Shown one piece after another: positions 1 through 9,506 of a stretch of DNA of 64,000 nucleotides. The position numbers and the translations under genes were made by a program. The notes under the pieces were generated by a model. The model worked only from the letters and a program-made list of their open reading frames with translations, was not told where the DNA came from and searched no databases. Source of the DNA: Mesostigma viride (Eukaryota; Streptophyta; Mesostigmatophyceae; Mesostigmatales; Mesostigmataceae); contig RPFO01002248.1 in assembly GCA_009746045.1 (NCBI GenBank), forward strand, positions 121,959 to 185,958. The letters run 5' to 3'. Each line of letters starts with the position of its first letter. Within the stretch, counting starts at the first letter, position 1.

Positions 1-1165
1 AGCTGGCGCGCCAGCGTCTTGCTACTCATCAGGATCTGGGACGCTGGTCGAGGCCCGTCCGCCGAGCGCTCGTGTGTAATGTTATGGACCTCCGCGGCCT
101 GTGCCCTATACTCGCTGTCAGGGCACCAGAATGAACCATCCGGAAACCAAACTACCCGCCGGCGCACACTGATGTCCACATCCTGCTTGTCCAGCCAGTC
201 CACTCCAATGATGATGTCGGCAGCGCCCAGCGGCGCAATAGTCGCCACCAGGTCCACCGGCGTGCCCTGCAGCACACCCTTGATGTCTGCTAGGCCCGGC
301 GATTGGTGTCGCCGACCGTCTGAGTAGGTGACATAGACTGCCGTGGTGTGAGGCCGGGGTACCAGGCCCAGCCGACGCACCAGGGCCTCGTTGATGAAGG
401 ACGTGGAGGCGCCGGTGTCGACCAGGAACTTCACGTCCATGATCGTTTTCTCCTTCAAATACGGATCAAGGACGGTGGGAGGGACCAATAACCCTCCGCT
501 GAAAAGAAACAGATGCCGCGAATCTCCTTGAGATGCACGCGCCGCCGGTTGGGAGGACGCGTCTGCGGCCACGTTATTGACGTCTACCTCTACTCTAGTT
601 GACTCCGCGTCTGGGCTACCATCTGATTTTTCTATCCTATCCCCTACCCCGGGACCCAAGCCCATGGGCAGGGCTACTACTCCCGAGGAGCGGTGGGACG
701 GGAGGCCGCCTCGCCCGACCACCCGCCCTCTTCCCCCCCTCCTCCTCTTCGTCAGCCCCCCCTCCTCGTCGTCGTACTCGTAGCCAGCCACTGCCTGCGT
801 TTGGCCGGAAGAGGAGGACTGTCGCCGCGCCTCCATCTCGTTGACCGCACGCAACACACCCTTGGTAGAGCTGGTCGCGGGTGGTCGCGGCTGCTGGTAC
901 TGCGTCGGGGCCTGTCTGGCGTGCTGCAGGCGAGCCGCACGCTCACCCGCGTTGCGGGGTCGATCCCGAGGACCGGAGGAGTCGGGGCGGCTGCCGAAGG
1001 CCGGGCCGGAGAAACGAACACTGGGTGTCCCCTCTCCTGTCCCACGACTGGCGTTCTTGCCCCGGAGCTTGGGGCAGTCGCGCTTGAGGTGCCCCACCTC
1101 GCTGCACATGAAGCAGCGCGCCTTGCTAGCGTCGATCGCGTTGACGCCAGGTCAGTGTAGCCCTC
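1..1165 (-). CDS. Retroelement Gag zinc knuckle plus aspartic protease (partial)
   Basis: This frame stays open from about 1165 down to position 1 and leaves the window without a stop. Near its start is a retroviral zinc knuckle, C-X2-C-X4-H-X4-C (CFMCSEVGHLKRDC, about 1076-1118), which binds genomic RNA in Gag. About 200 residues on is the retropepsin active site VDTGAST (about 405-425), followed by the flap-side motif IIIGVDWL (about 195-220) typical of Ty3-type proteases that dimerise to cleave the polyprotein. The preceding Gag frame runs into this one only after a one-base frame change near 1150-1165. That could be programmed -1/+1 frameshifting, as in many Ty3 elements, or decay. The acidic and arginine-rich stretch between knuckle and protease is a linker with no recognisable domain. 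Confidence 0.75.
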
Positions 1166-2574
1166 GTCAGGGTCGTCGAGGTACTCGTCCTCCTCCTCGC
1201 CGGCGAAATCAGTGGAGTACATCTGGTTCACCCGTCGCGGGGGAGCAGGTCTGAAGAAACGGCGCACTGATGGGGCACGCCCGCGAGCCACTACGTCGGC
1301 CACCTGTAGGAGATACCTCTGGATATTCAAGATGTCCCACTCTTCCCAAGGGACATCAGCATAGTGCTTGAATACCTCATCCTGCAGCTCAGGACAGAGT
1401 GCCTCGATGAACCTGCTCTTGTACTCGTACCAGGTCATGTCAGCCAGGTAGGCGGCGCTGGACTCGAACTTAGACAGAAACTCGCGATATGGGGTGGTCC
1501 CCTGGCGCAGCTTGCTGAAGGCCATCCGCTCGTGGAGTGTAGCATCTGGGGGCACCAGCTTGCGACGCACGCGGTCCATCAGTTCCGCCAAGGTTTGCGG
1601 GTATGACTGGGACGCGATGCTCTCACAGTTCAAGATGCTTATCACCGAGGGGTCCATACAGGAGTTAATCACCAGATCAATCAGATCGCTGGTGGCCAGC
1701 TGCCAGTTGTGATGATTGCGCCAGATGGTATACTGTCGTCGCCACATGCGTCCCCATTCCTCTACCTCGCGCGGTTTCATGTCCGCGTGCAGCTTGGGTA
1801 CATTCTTGAAATTGGGCATCGGTGGGGCCTTTACTGCGGCGGTGACAGGCCCACCGACGTCTACGTGGGGGATATCGCCGAAGTCGGGGGGCTGCGACCG
1901 GGGAGAGCTGGATCTGGGCGGCGTACCATGAGTCCGCCGCACCTGGACGGATGAGGGGTGTTCGTACCCGGGTCATCCAAGGCCACCCTGCTGAAGCTGA
2001 AGTTGCCAGCAGGCGCAGGCGAGGGGACCGCGCTTTGGTCAAGCACCCGTGGACGCTGCGGTTGAGCCGGGCGCTGGACTGGCGTGTGAGTCTCCTCGTC
2101 TCTGGTGGTGACACTGCTCCTGGTCTCCCCTGGGCTGGTCCGTGGTCTATGAGTACCAACGGGCGGGCCCTGCGTGACAGTTCCCTCGTCCGTCTCGTTA
2201 GTCCCTTCCAGGTCATCGAACTCGCCATCTGCCCCTGGGGCCTCCCCTTCCTCGTCCGAATACCATAGCGCCGTGGGTAACAGGGACGTGCTGCCGAAGG
2301 ACACTCTGCGTCTGCCCCGGTGTGGGGGCCCGGTGGAGGTCCCTGGGGCCGCCCCCGACCTGCCCAAGGATGCGTTGGCCGCCCGGTGACTGGCTGCTGA
2401 TGGCGGTAGTGCAGGGTATCTCCATTCTCGTCTCCTGCTGCTCTGGATCCGGTGGTAGCCATTGTGGTCTCGTCTGGGGTTGTTGCTGCTGCATCCGGGG
2501 TTGCTGCTGTTGCCATTGCTGCTGTGGTGACCGTTGCTGCTGCTGATGCTGCGGTTGCTGTTGCTGCTGCTGCG

Positions 2575-2656
<82 letters not shown>

Positions 2657-2827
2657 CTGTTGCTGCGGCTGCTGCTGCTGTTGCTGCTGCTGCGAGTACT
2701 CTTGGAGTCTCTCTCGGTCGTCCCTGTCATCTCCCTGCCTTGTTAAGGCGTCTAGAGTGTCCCCATCCGCTGGGAACCTAGGGTTCTGATCTCTGGATCG
2801 TTGGGAGCCTTCCGCAGGTCTCTCCAT
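1166..2827 (-). CDS. Gag of element A, polyglutamine-rich, frame-broken
   Basis: The ATG at 2827 opens a frame that runs through a long glutamine tract (CAG/CAA codons, about 2540-2692). The acidic, proline-rich continuation (about 2300-1960) lies in a second frame. The globular Gag core (about 1940-1170) is back in the first frame, with features such as WGRMWRR and DATLHERMAFSKLRQG that resemble the retrotransposon gag family by their Trp/Arg-rich helices and the HERM-F-LRQ pattern. At least two frame changes are therefore needed inside Gag and a third into the protease. Gag would assemble cytoplasmic virus-like particles. The polyglutamine segment is not part of the usual family core and may be a recent repeat expansion. 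Confidence 0.6.
2536..2692 (-). repeat. CAG/CAA trinucleotide tract encoding polyglutamine
   Basis: About 150 bp of near-continuous GCTGTT/GCT triplets on the plus strand. In the minus-strand Gag frame they read as glutamine, with both CAG and CAA codons. Other frames give poly-Ala, poly-Leu and poly-Ser shadows, which I do not treat as genes. Confidence 0.9.
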
Positions 2828-3124
2828 GATCTCACCTGGATCTGTCCCTACTTGGACGTGCAGTGGTACCTCTATTCCCTCTGTACCGTGCTCGTGGTTG
2901 TCTACCGGTTCTAATTCTGTATTCTCACGATCTCGTTCTCTAGGCTCCTACTCTGGATCTCTGGCGTTCCTTGTTTGGGACCGTGTTGGCATGGTGCTCG
3001 TACCGGTACCTTACACTGCAGGCAACACCTCCCCAGGAAGGAAGAGAGAGAAAGAGAGAGAGCAACCACGTGCTATAGAGCTATAACTATAGAACCTAAT
3101 ACTACTCCCTAGTACTGGTCTCCT

Positions 3125-3463
3125 CTACTGCTTGCTAGGGCCAATGGTCAGCTGAGAGAAAGTCACTGTAACTGCTGTCCCCTCCCCCTGATTGCTGAGT
3201 GTGGGTGGCTTGGAGCATTCACGTGTGATGTGCATCCCCTCAGGCAATGGCATGTGTTCCCTAACAAACCTATCTGCATCTGTAATGTTATCAAACCCTT
3301 TCCACTTAGCACTAGAGCCTTGGGACAATATCTTATCTTTAATATGCTCCTCACAAGTCTTCCAGCTGTAGAATATAGCAGGCCTACCCTTATCCCCGTC
3401 GTGAGCTACTGCGTAGTAAGGAAATCCAGACTGTCCACCCTTGTTTATTTTACGTCGTGGCAT
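3125..3463 (-). CDS. RNase H1 N-terminal (RHBD/Cauli_VI-like) domain protein of element A
   Basis: A 112-residue frame with a real ATG at 3463, upstream of Gag in the transcription order of element A. Residues about 15-70 match the hybrid-binding domain of eukaryotic RNase H1 and caulimovirus P6: the YYAVAHDGDKG start, a FYSWKTCEEHI helix, then KWKGF and DADRFVREHM. In RNase H1 this fold binds RNA/DNA hybrids and double-stranded RNA. The protein ends in a low-complexity tail and has no catalytic RNase H domain. It sits between the leader and Gag (298 bp from its stop to the Gag ATG), so it is likely an accessory frame of the retrotransposon. A captured host fragment is the alternative. Its function in the element is inferred only. 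Confidence 0.65.
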   Translation of the reverse strand: MPRRKINKGGQSGFPYYAVAHDGDKGRPAIFYSWKTCEEHIKDKILSQGSSAKWKGFDNITDADRFVREHMPLPEGMHITRECSKPPTLSNQGEGTAVTVTFSQLTIGPSKQ

Positions 3464-4190
3464 GTTACATCATAGTCTGGCAGCGGCTTGCAAGCAGAGA
3501 GAAAGGGGAAACCCAGGCTACCTCTAATGCAGTGACCTTAAACAAACGAGGAGAGAGCACGGAGTATCACAGCACACGCCCGAGCCTTCCGCAGGAACGG
3601 GCTATACGCACACACGGAGGTAAACACCGTCAACACAGTCGGCAACAGCCAGACGGTATCCACCCCCACGACCCCTTGCAGGTCAAACAACGAATGTCCG
3701 TCTCCGCGACGTCCATGGGCACCAACAACATTTACAACCTATAGAGGCACAACATATAACATAAACCCCCTACGCGCGCGGTCCCGGAGAGAAAGCAAGC
3801 TCGCCAGCTAGCCTTCAGCAGGCATAGCTTGTAAAGAAAGAATTCTAACTAGGGGACGTACCATCTTCGATGACGTTAATCCCTCCTGAGCTGGCCGCCA
3901 CCCGGTGTCGTTGAAGGCAAGCCCTGGCCGCCACTAGGTGTCGTTGAAAACAGGAGAGCTGAACGCTATCGTTGACAGCACCTCACCACAGGACTATTGC
4001 TAGCCCCGCCGAGTATCCCAGACTGGCCGCTTGCTGCTAGGTCGTCGTTGAATCCCTTTACGGGCTGGCCGCCGGCCTGACAGCAATCGTTGAATTCCGG
4101 AACCTCTACCTACGCCAAGCTTCGTCTTGGTATCCTAATTGGCTCACTAACCCTCTCCGCGAGAGTTAGCTAACCTTTCCAGCACATTTC
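3464..4190 (-). other. 5' leader of element A with degenerate tandem repeats
   Basis: There is no convincing coding region between the LTR and the RHBD frame. About 3885-4095 contains five degenerate repeats pairing a CTGGCCGCC block with a CGTTGAA block at 40-50 bp spacing. On the transcribed (minus) strand these read TTCAACG...GGCGGCCAG. Leader repeats of this kind may be promoter, packaging or primer-positioning signals, but that is inference. Confidence 0.4.
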
Positions 4191-4202
4191 CTCCGATAAC
4201 CA
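4191..4202 (-). promoter_or_regulatory. Candidate primer-binding site of element A
   Basis: On the minus strand the LTR ends in CGTAACA. After one spacer base comes TGGTTATCGGAGG. A PBS must start with TGG to pair with the CCA end of a tRNA. The sequence resembles the common initiator-Met PBS (TGGTATCAGAG) with one extra T and one mismatch. The position immediately inside the LTR supports the call; the tRNA identity is uncertain. Confidence 0.4.
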
Positions 4203-4203
4203 G

Positions 4204-4787
4204 TGTTACGTCCCTGCCCAGACACACCTAGCCTGAGCTACGTAGCGAAAGACCCTTCTTGCCGGAATTAGGAATAATTCAAGATAGCCTAAAGTAGGTT
4301 GCGCTTCACGACGTGAGTCGTGAGATATCTGGCATCACGGCTTAATGCCAAGCTAATTAGTACACACTTATATTGGCTAGCAATACCAATTACAAATGGA
4401 TAATGCCCCGGGCTCAATGTGTAGGCGTATTCGCACTTATCATTCATTAAACCAAGAGGACGAGACTCTCGTCCTCGGACCAATTTAACCTAGGTTGGTT
4501 GCGGCGCAGATACACGCCAATTTCCCTAGAACAATCCGAGTCACTCATTCCACGTAGGATCCGGGCCAACATCGACCCTCAACTATAGGATCCACGCCTA
4601 GAACTACTGACGGACTCAGGACTGGCGCGGCGCCACAGCGCCGGCCCCTAAAAGGACAACCTAGGACCAAAATAACTAGTCCAATTCACACAATAGCCAA
4701 GGTCCGTAAAACCCAAGTCCAATAGACCAAACAGCCTTAGTAATTTATTCCATTGTTACGTCCGGCCAAAAGGGCAGGGACGTAACA
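4204..4787 (-). repeat. Long terminal repeat of element A (584 bp)
   Basis: The segment starts TG and ends CA, with a perfect 16-bp terminal inverted repeat: TGTTACGTCCCTGCCC at 4204-4219 and its reverse complement at 4772-4787. Read on the minus strand it opens with TGTTACGTCC followed within 25 bases by GGACGTAACA, a palindromic start also seen in the LTR of element B (12198). The next base inside is a possible PBS, and the outside base is chromovirus pol, so this is the 5' LTR of the minus-strand element rather than a solo LTR or MITE. The partner LTR is outside the window. Confidence 0.65.
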
Positions 4788-4788
4788 T

Positions 4789-6066
4789 GTGATAGATTCC
4801 TCAAAAGTATTTGAAGAAAAGACTCCTTCTTATCCTCCTCCTCGTTCTGTTTTACACCGTGTAGTTATCAAGGACGGTGCAGTTCCTACGCACTCTCCGA
4901 TGTATAGAATGGGCCCTACCGAATTAAAGGAACTAAAACAGATTTTAGTGTCACTATTAGAAGCAGGATTGATAGAGCCTAGTAACTCCCCCTACTCCGC
5001 TGGTGTCCTGTTAGTTCCTAAGCCAAATGGCAAGTTTCGCCTAGTTACTGATTATAGGAAGTTAAACGATATTACTGTGAAGTCTAAATACCCTCTACCT
5101 CGTATTGATGATATATTTAATAAGGTTAAAGGTTCTACCTGTTTCACAGTATTAGATTGCGCGGATGGTTTTTGGCAACTACGTATAGCTCCTGAGGATT
5201 GCCACAAAACCGCCTTTGCTACCCCTTTTGGGCATTACCACTTTAGAGTAGCGGCTATGGGACTCTGTAACTCTCCTGCCTCTTTCCAAATGTTAATGAA
5301 TGAAGTGCTTAGACCCGTTATGGGAAATTCTCACCTCCCTCAAGTGTCCTCTGATTTAAAGGATCCTTCCTTCTCCTCTGTTTCTTTATCTGAGCATGAC
5401 CGTTCTTGTGCTCAAGCTTACTTAGATGATATCCTTATTTATTCTCCTGATTTTGAAACGCACCTACGTGATTTAAAGAAAGTATTAGAAATCATGGCTG
5501 AAAATTCCTTATGGGCGCGCCGTGCTAAAGTTCGCTCTGGTAGTAGGAGTGTCCCATTTTTAGGGCACGTCCTGTCAGATGCCGGGGTTGCTACCGACCC
5601 GGACAAGACTAAGTCAATTCAGGAATGGCCTACCCCTACCGACGTTAAAGGTGTACGTAGTTTTCTAGGAATTGCTTCTTACTATAGGCGTTTTATCCCG
5701 CGTTTCGCAACTATAGCAGCCCCTATTAATCATCTATTAAAGAAGGATATCCCCTTTGTTTGGAGTAGTGAATGTCAGTCGGCTTTTCAGTGTCTAAAAT
5801 CCCTACTCCTCTCCCCTCCCGTACTCATCCTACCGGATACTACTAAACCCTTTGTTGTGGCTACAGATGCTAGCAAGGTAGCTATAGGGGGCGTCCTTCT
5901 CCAGGATCAGGGTCAGGGCTTACAGCCAGTCGAGTATATCTCTAGGACAATGCTTCCTGCGGAGCGTAACTATCCCGTACACCAGCAAGAACTATTAGCT
6001 GTGGTGTATTGCTGCCACGCGTGGCAGCACTTTCTTAAAGGTGCTCAATTTGATGTTTGTCTGAAT
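4789..6066 (+). CDS. Chromovirus B reverse transcriptase and N-terminal RNase H (5' cut)
   Basis: The frame is already open at the element A junction, so no true start exists here. RT: VLLVPKPNGKFRLVTDYR (finger region), VLDCADGF with the first catalytic Asp, and AYLDDILIYS with the paired catalytic Asp residues, followed by the thumb and connection (FLGIASYYRRFIP). RNase H begins with FVVATDAS and QQELLAVVYCCHAW, carrying its catalytic Asp and Glu. The polymerase copies element RNA into DNA in virus-like particles. Coding similarity stops after about 6063; the expected continuation QTDHRPLTHLL reappears at about 7394, showing that RNase H is split by an insertion. All visible catalytic residues are intact. 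Confidence 0.9.
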
Positions 6067-7393
6067 GAACCCTGTGAGATTGATCCTTATAGATTAGTTA
6101 TCCACCGGGTTGGTCAGTACGCCGTACGGAGCCGCAAAAATACGGGAAAACGTACACTGAAGGCCTCCGCCGTATATACGCGTACTTTACTTCAGAATAC
6201 GCGGTTTGGACTTAGAATTTTTCGGGGGTACCAGCGGGCAGCGGGCACTGGCGCGGTGCCCAGGTTCTGGGCGCGGCGCGTTCACTGCACATTTGAGATT
6301 TTTACTACTAGAAGTAGATGCGTACAGTTCTTTCCATAAAGCGCAAGCCTTGCAAAATGTTTGGCCGGTAGGAGACAGCTAGGACTAGGTACATACATAA
6401 CGCATAATGCCAGCAAATGCCAGCTGTGCTACTGACGGTGTAATGCAATATAGCGACGACGAGGCCAGTGCGACTGTGCGATAGTGTGCAGCCATTTTCG
6501 ATTTGCAGCCATGCCGAAGAAAGGGCCTGAATGGGATTTCGTTGTCGAGAAGAAAGAAGCAGTCACAGATGCTGTTAGTAACACAACGCAGTATGTGTCG
6601 AGGATGTTCTGCTCATTTTGCAACAAGAACTTCTCCTACAAGGCGGGGCCAATCAGCGTATTCCGAGTCCGTGCACACTTTGCCGGAATCGCAGGGGAAG
6701 GGATGTTACCCCGCGACAAAATTCCACCGAATATCCGGAGCAGGTTTCTCAGGATTGCTAACAACAAGTTGCAGAAGTCAGACGGCAAGAAGCAGCACAA
6801 TTCGAACAGGGCAATGGCGGAGATGGGAGGGGCTGCGCCGGCTGACTTGTCGTCGGTTCCCAGCAAAGGCCAGCTGAGCATCACCAAATGGCTGGTTCCC
6901 GTCGACAAGAAAGGTGTCCAGCTGCTGGCTGCCGAATTTTTTATCGAGAACGGCATTGCCTTCAATGCGGCTGAGAGCGCCTCTTTCAAGCAGATGGTGG
7001 CCGGCATGATCCAGTACAAAGGAGGGCACGCCACCCCTCCTTCTCGGAGTTGTGTCTTATGTTCTCTCATGCATTATATAGTGGATGGCTTTCCTTACAA
7101 TCAATTTATTAATTGATTCCTTACTATTCCCGTTGCCCCCTGCATTTAACAAATCATAATCAGATAGGATTCCAGGGCATAATTAAATGGAAGATGTTAA
7201 TAAATAAGCATATACACCAATTTCAGTTGCAATAACTGCATGACCATCATCAAGGAGCGTGCTAATTGGGTGACTGACAATTGGACCACAAAAACTGTCG
7301 CGTATTTTACCGCCACGTATTTTACACCCCCCACGTATAATACGCGTATTTTAGGTCCGCGTATTATACCCCGTACCCGTATTTGCCAACCAA
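6067..7393 (+). mobile_element. hAT-like DNA transposon remnant inserted in RNase H
   Basis: The insertion separates two halves of one RNase H domain. Its ends carry imperfect inverted repeats. The left part (GGTTGG at 6108 followed by TACG..GTACGG and AATACG) mirrors the right part (CCGTACCCGTATTTGCCAACC, 7371-7391), and both ends are rich in CGTATTTTA/TATAATACG motifs. About 40 bp (6067-6107) lies between the last RNase H codons and the left inverted repeat, so the exact junction is uncertain. I found no clear 8-bp target duplication. Inside is a BED-finger transposase N-terminus (6511-7116), and a possible further transposase scrap (WVTDNWT, about 7264-7290). It is an internally deleted, probably non-autonomous copy. 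Confidence 0.6.
6511..7116 (+). CDS. BED-type zinc-finger N-terminus of hAT transposase (truncated)
   Basis: The ATG at 6511 (MPKKGPEWDF) starts a 201-residue product. Residues about 5-65 form a BED-like finger: aromatic WDFV, CSFCNKNF with the C-X2-C pair, then a VRAHFAGI segment with the histidine, which would bind the transposon ends. After a spacer comes FFIENGIAFNAAES, FKQMV and PPSR, matching the conserved segment that precedes the DDE core in hAT transposases. The reading frame is lost right after this, so the catalytic domain is absent. A GTG at 6484 would add nine residues but looks unlikely. Confidence 0.6.
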   Translation: MPKKGPEWDFVVEKKEAVTDAVSNTTQYVSRMFCSFCNKNFSYKAGPISVFRVRAHFAGIAGEGMLPRDKIPPNIRSRFLRIANNKLQKSDGKKQHNSNRAMAEMGGAAPADLSSVPSKGQLSITKWLVPVDKKGVQLLAAEFFIENGIAFNAAESASFKQMVAGMIQYKGGHATPPSRSCVLCSLMHYIVDGFPYNQFIN

Positions 7394-9430
7394 CAGACGG
7401 ATCACCGTCCCCTTACCCATCTTCTCTCACAACCCAACCTCACCCCTCGTCAAGCGCGCTGGATGGAGTTTTTAGCACAGTTTTCCCCTTTTAAACTTCA
7501 GTATGTTAAGGGTGTAGATAACATAGTACCAGATGCACTCTCCCGTCGTGCAGATTACTCCTTTTTCGAGGACCTTGATGTTCTCAATACTACTCTAGTT
7601 CCTACTACTATGGGTGTAACCCCGTATGGTGAACTACCTGATGATGAATCCTATGTCTACCTCTTTCATACAGCTGTTCGCATGCCTGATCTCCTTTCTC
7701 ACGTAGGACTCTCTCTCCCGTGTGAGGCCCTTCCTGTGGTCTCGGTGGGGGGGGAGGGGAAAAATAAAATTTCTATACCGCTTAGCCATATAGCGACTAG
7801 GTCAGGAAAGTCTTATGAAAACATAGTCCCTCTAGGACCTCCCCTTCTCTTTGGCAAGGCGGTAGGAGATCTCTTTAAACCTGTTCTGGATACCTCTGTA
7901 GCGATGCCTACCTCTGATCTTGAACGCCTTATTAGTAGATTTACGGCCACTGAGCCGGAAGCATTAGCTGCCATTGCTGCCCATCCCCAACAATTAGGCA
8001 AGCACCCTTGTAAATTTGTAGGTGGATTTTTATATGTGCAGATAGCAGATTCTCCCCCTCAATGGCGCCTGTATGTCCCTCCTATCTGTCGCTCCTCCTT
8101 GCTCTTTGAGTTGCATGACTTAGCTGCTCATCAGGGTGGTAAACGGGTACGGGACCTAGTAGCCCGCTCTTACTACTGGCCTTCCCTTTCAAAGGATGTA
8201 GATGAGTATGTTAGAACCTGTCAATCTTGCCAGGAGATGAAACCCAACAATGTAGGACAGATAGCAGAGCCTAGGACCTTACCTGATCCCATCATGCCGT
8301 GGGACTCCATTATGATGGATTTTGTAGGACCTTTTAGGAAGAATGATAGAGGTAACGCCCAGATCCTTGTTTTCGTAGATCGTTTTACTCGGATGTGTCA
8401 TCTCGTGCCGTGTCCCTTAGAACTCACCGCACGCGATTGCGCACGCCTATACCTTAATAACGTATATAGATATCATGGTTTGAGTAGGCAGTTTATTAGT
8501 GATAAAGATAAGTTATTTACTTCTGATTTTTGGCAGCAGTTCTTCGCTGCTATCGGTACCAAGGTCACCTTCGGTACTGCCTACCACTCCTCCTCGTCTC
8601 ATTTAGTAGAACGTTTGAATAGGGTAGTGGAAGAAGCTCTGCGGCACTATGTGAATGGCTCTGGGAGTGATTGGGAGGATTATCTATGTCTGGTAGAGTT
8701 TTCCCTTAACAACTGCCCTCAGGCTGCGCATGGTTATACGCCCTTCTTCCTAGATACTGGTAGACAACCTCTTACCCCTACCTCTCTCTTAGCTAGTCCT
8801 TTAAGGGACAAGGATGATGTGTCCCGGGATACTGTAGAAGGTGTGCAGGCGTTATTAGATAAGATGAAGAATGCACACGACAACGCTATTGCAGGGTACC
8901 ATAGGGCGCAGGCCAAATACCTTGCTAGGTTGCGTGCCTCATTAGATAGAAGAGCACCTGAGATAGAAATAGGAGATTTAGTCTTAGTAGAAGGCCCCCG
9001 TGTTGGCCGCTTCGCTCATAAGTTCGAAGCTGAACTGAAAGTGAAACTTAGGCCCGCCTTCTTAGGACCCTTCCGTGTGTTGTCTAGAGTAGGTAATTTC
9101 CTGTATGAGATAGATATTCCTACCTCTTGGCAGACCCACTCGCGCACCTTTCATAGAAGCCAGCTGAAGCTCTATCATCAGAGCACGTTCGCTGGTAGAG
9201 AATTAGCCCCTGCCCCTTTAGAGCATAATCCGGATACTGGTGAGGTAGAGGATGAGGTAGAGGGTATCGTGGCCCATAGAGATATCAGAAAGGGCCGCGG
9301 TACCCAGCGCCAGTATAAGGTGAAGTGGATGTATGCTCGTAGTGAGGTAGATAAGGTCTGGTATACGGAGAGTGAGCTAGATGGGTGTAGTCGCCTGCTG
9401 CAGGAGTATAAAACCCTGCATAAGCTCTAG
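7391..9430 (+). CDS. Chromovirus B RNase H tail, integrase and chromodomain
   Basis: This continues the interrupted pol frame. It opens with QTDHRPLTHLL and QARWMEFLAQF, ending RNase H at PDALSRR. Numbering from the Met at 7463: zinc-binding H218, H223, C253, C256; catalytic core D286 (IMMDFVGPF), D347 (FISDKD), E383 (LVERLNR), with exactly 35 residues between D347 and E383. The C-terminal part has the chromatin-targeting chromodomain at about 595-650 (VEGIVAHRD, YKVKWMY, VWYTESEL). Integrase joins element DNA into chromosomes, and the chromodomain usually steers it to heterochromatin. In the core the usual GQTERVNR is replaced by SSHLVERLNR, keeping the Glu. Stop at 9428-9430, followed by a third frame. 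Confidence 0.92.
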   Translation, partial: QQTDHRPLTHLLSQPNLTPRQARWMEFLAQFSPFKLQYVKGVDNIVPDALSRRADYSFFEDLDVLNTTLVPTTMGVTPYGELPDDESYVYLFHTAVRMPDLLSHVGLSLPCEALPVVSVGGEGKNKISIPLSHIATRSGKSYENIVPLGPPLLFGKAVGDLFKPVLDTSVAMPTSDLERLISRFTATEPEALAAIAAHPQQLGKHPCKFVGGFLYVQIADSPPQWRLYVPPICRSSLLFELHDLAAHQGGKRVRDLVARSYYWPSLSKDVDEYVRTCQSCQEMKPNNVGQIAEPRTLPDPIMPWDSIMMDFVGPFRKNDRGNAQILVFVDRFTRMCHLVPCPLELTARDCARLYLNNVYRYHGLSRQFISDKDKLFTSDFWQQFFAAIGTKVTFGTAYHSSSSHLVERLNRVVEEALRHYVNGSGSDWEDYLCLVEFSLNNCPQAAHGYTPFFLDTGRQPLTPTSLLASPLRDKDDVSRDTVEGVQALLDKMKNAHDNAIAGYHRAQAKYLARLRASLDRRAPEIEIGDLVLVEGPRVGRFAHKFEAELKVKLRPAFLGPFRVLSRVGNFLYEIDIPTSWQTHSRTFHRSQLKLYHQSTFAGRELAPAPLEHNPDTGEVEDEVEGIVAHRDIRKGRGTQRQYKVKWMYARSEVDKVWYTESELDGCSRLLQEYKTLHKL

Positions 9431-9506
9431 TTGTAGACCTTCTCCTCTCTTATGTTATGTCTGCTGTCGACGGGTGGTTGGTTGTCCCCTCCCCTCCGCA
9501 GCCGTC

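Larger units (their letters stand above)
1..4787 (-). mobile_element. Ty3/gypsy-type LTR retrotransposon A, 5' part
   Basis: Read on the minus strand the order is LTR (4787 to 4204), possible primer-binding site, a repeat-bearing leader, a small reading frame with an RNase H1-type hybrid-binding domain, Gag with a polyglutamine tract, zinc knuckle and aspartic protease, and then the window edge. RT and integrase would lie to the left of position 1. The right LTR end at 4787 sits inside the pol frame of plus-strand element B, so A is inserted into B. The expected 5-bp target duplication would be 'tgtga' (4788-4792), and its partner must be outside the window. Several frame breaks in Gag suggest an inactive copy or assembly indels. 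The Ty3 assignment rests on the protease and zinc-knuckle layout, because RT is not visible. Confidence 0.75.

Noticed and set aside
2452-2781. Poly-Ala, poly-Leu and poly-Ser frames around 2.5 kb
   Set aside because: Alternative readings of the same CAG/CAA tract; only the glutamine frame joins flanking Gag-like sequence.
4204-4787. MITE or small DNA transposon with 16-bp inverted repeats
   Set aside because: TG...CA ends, a possible PBS next to it, and its place at the 5' end of a minus-strand Gag-protease element make an LTR the better reading.
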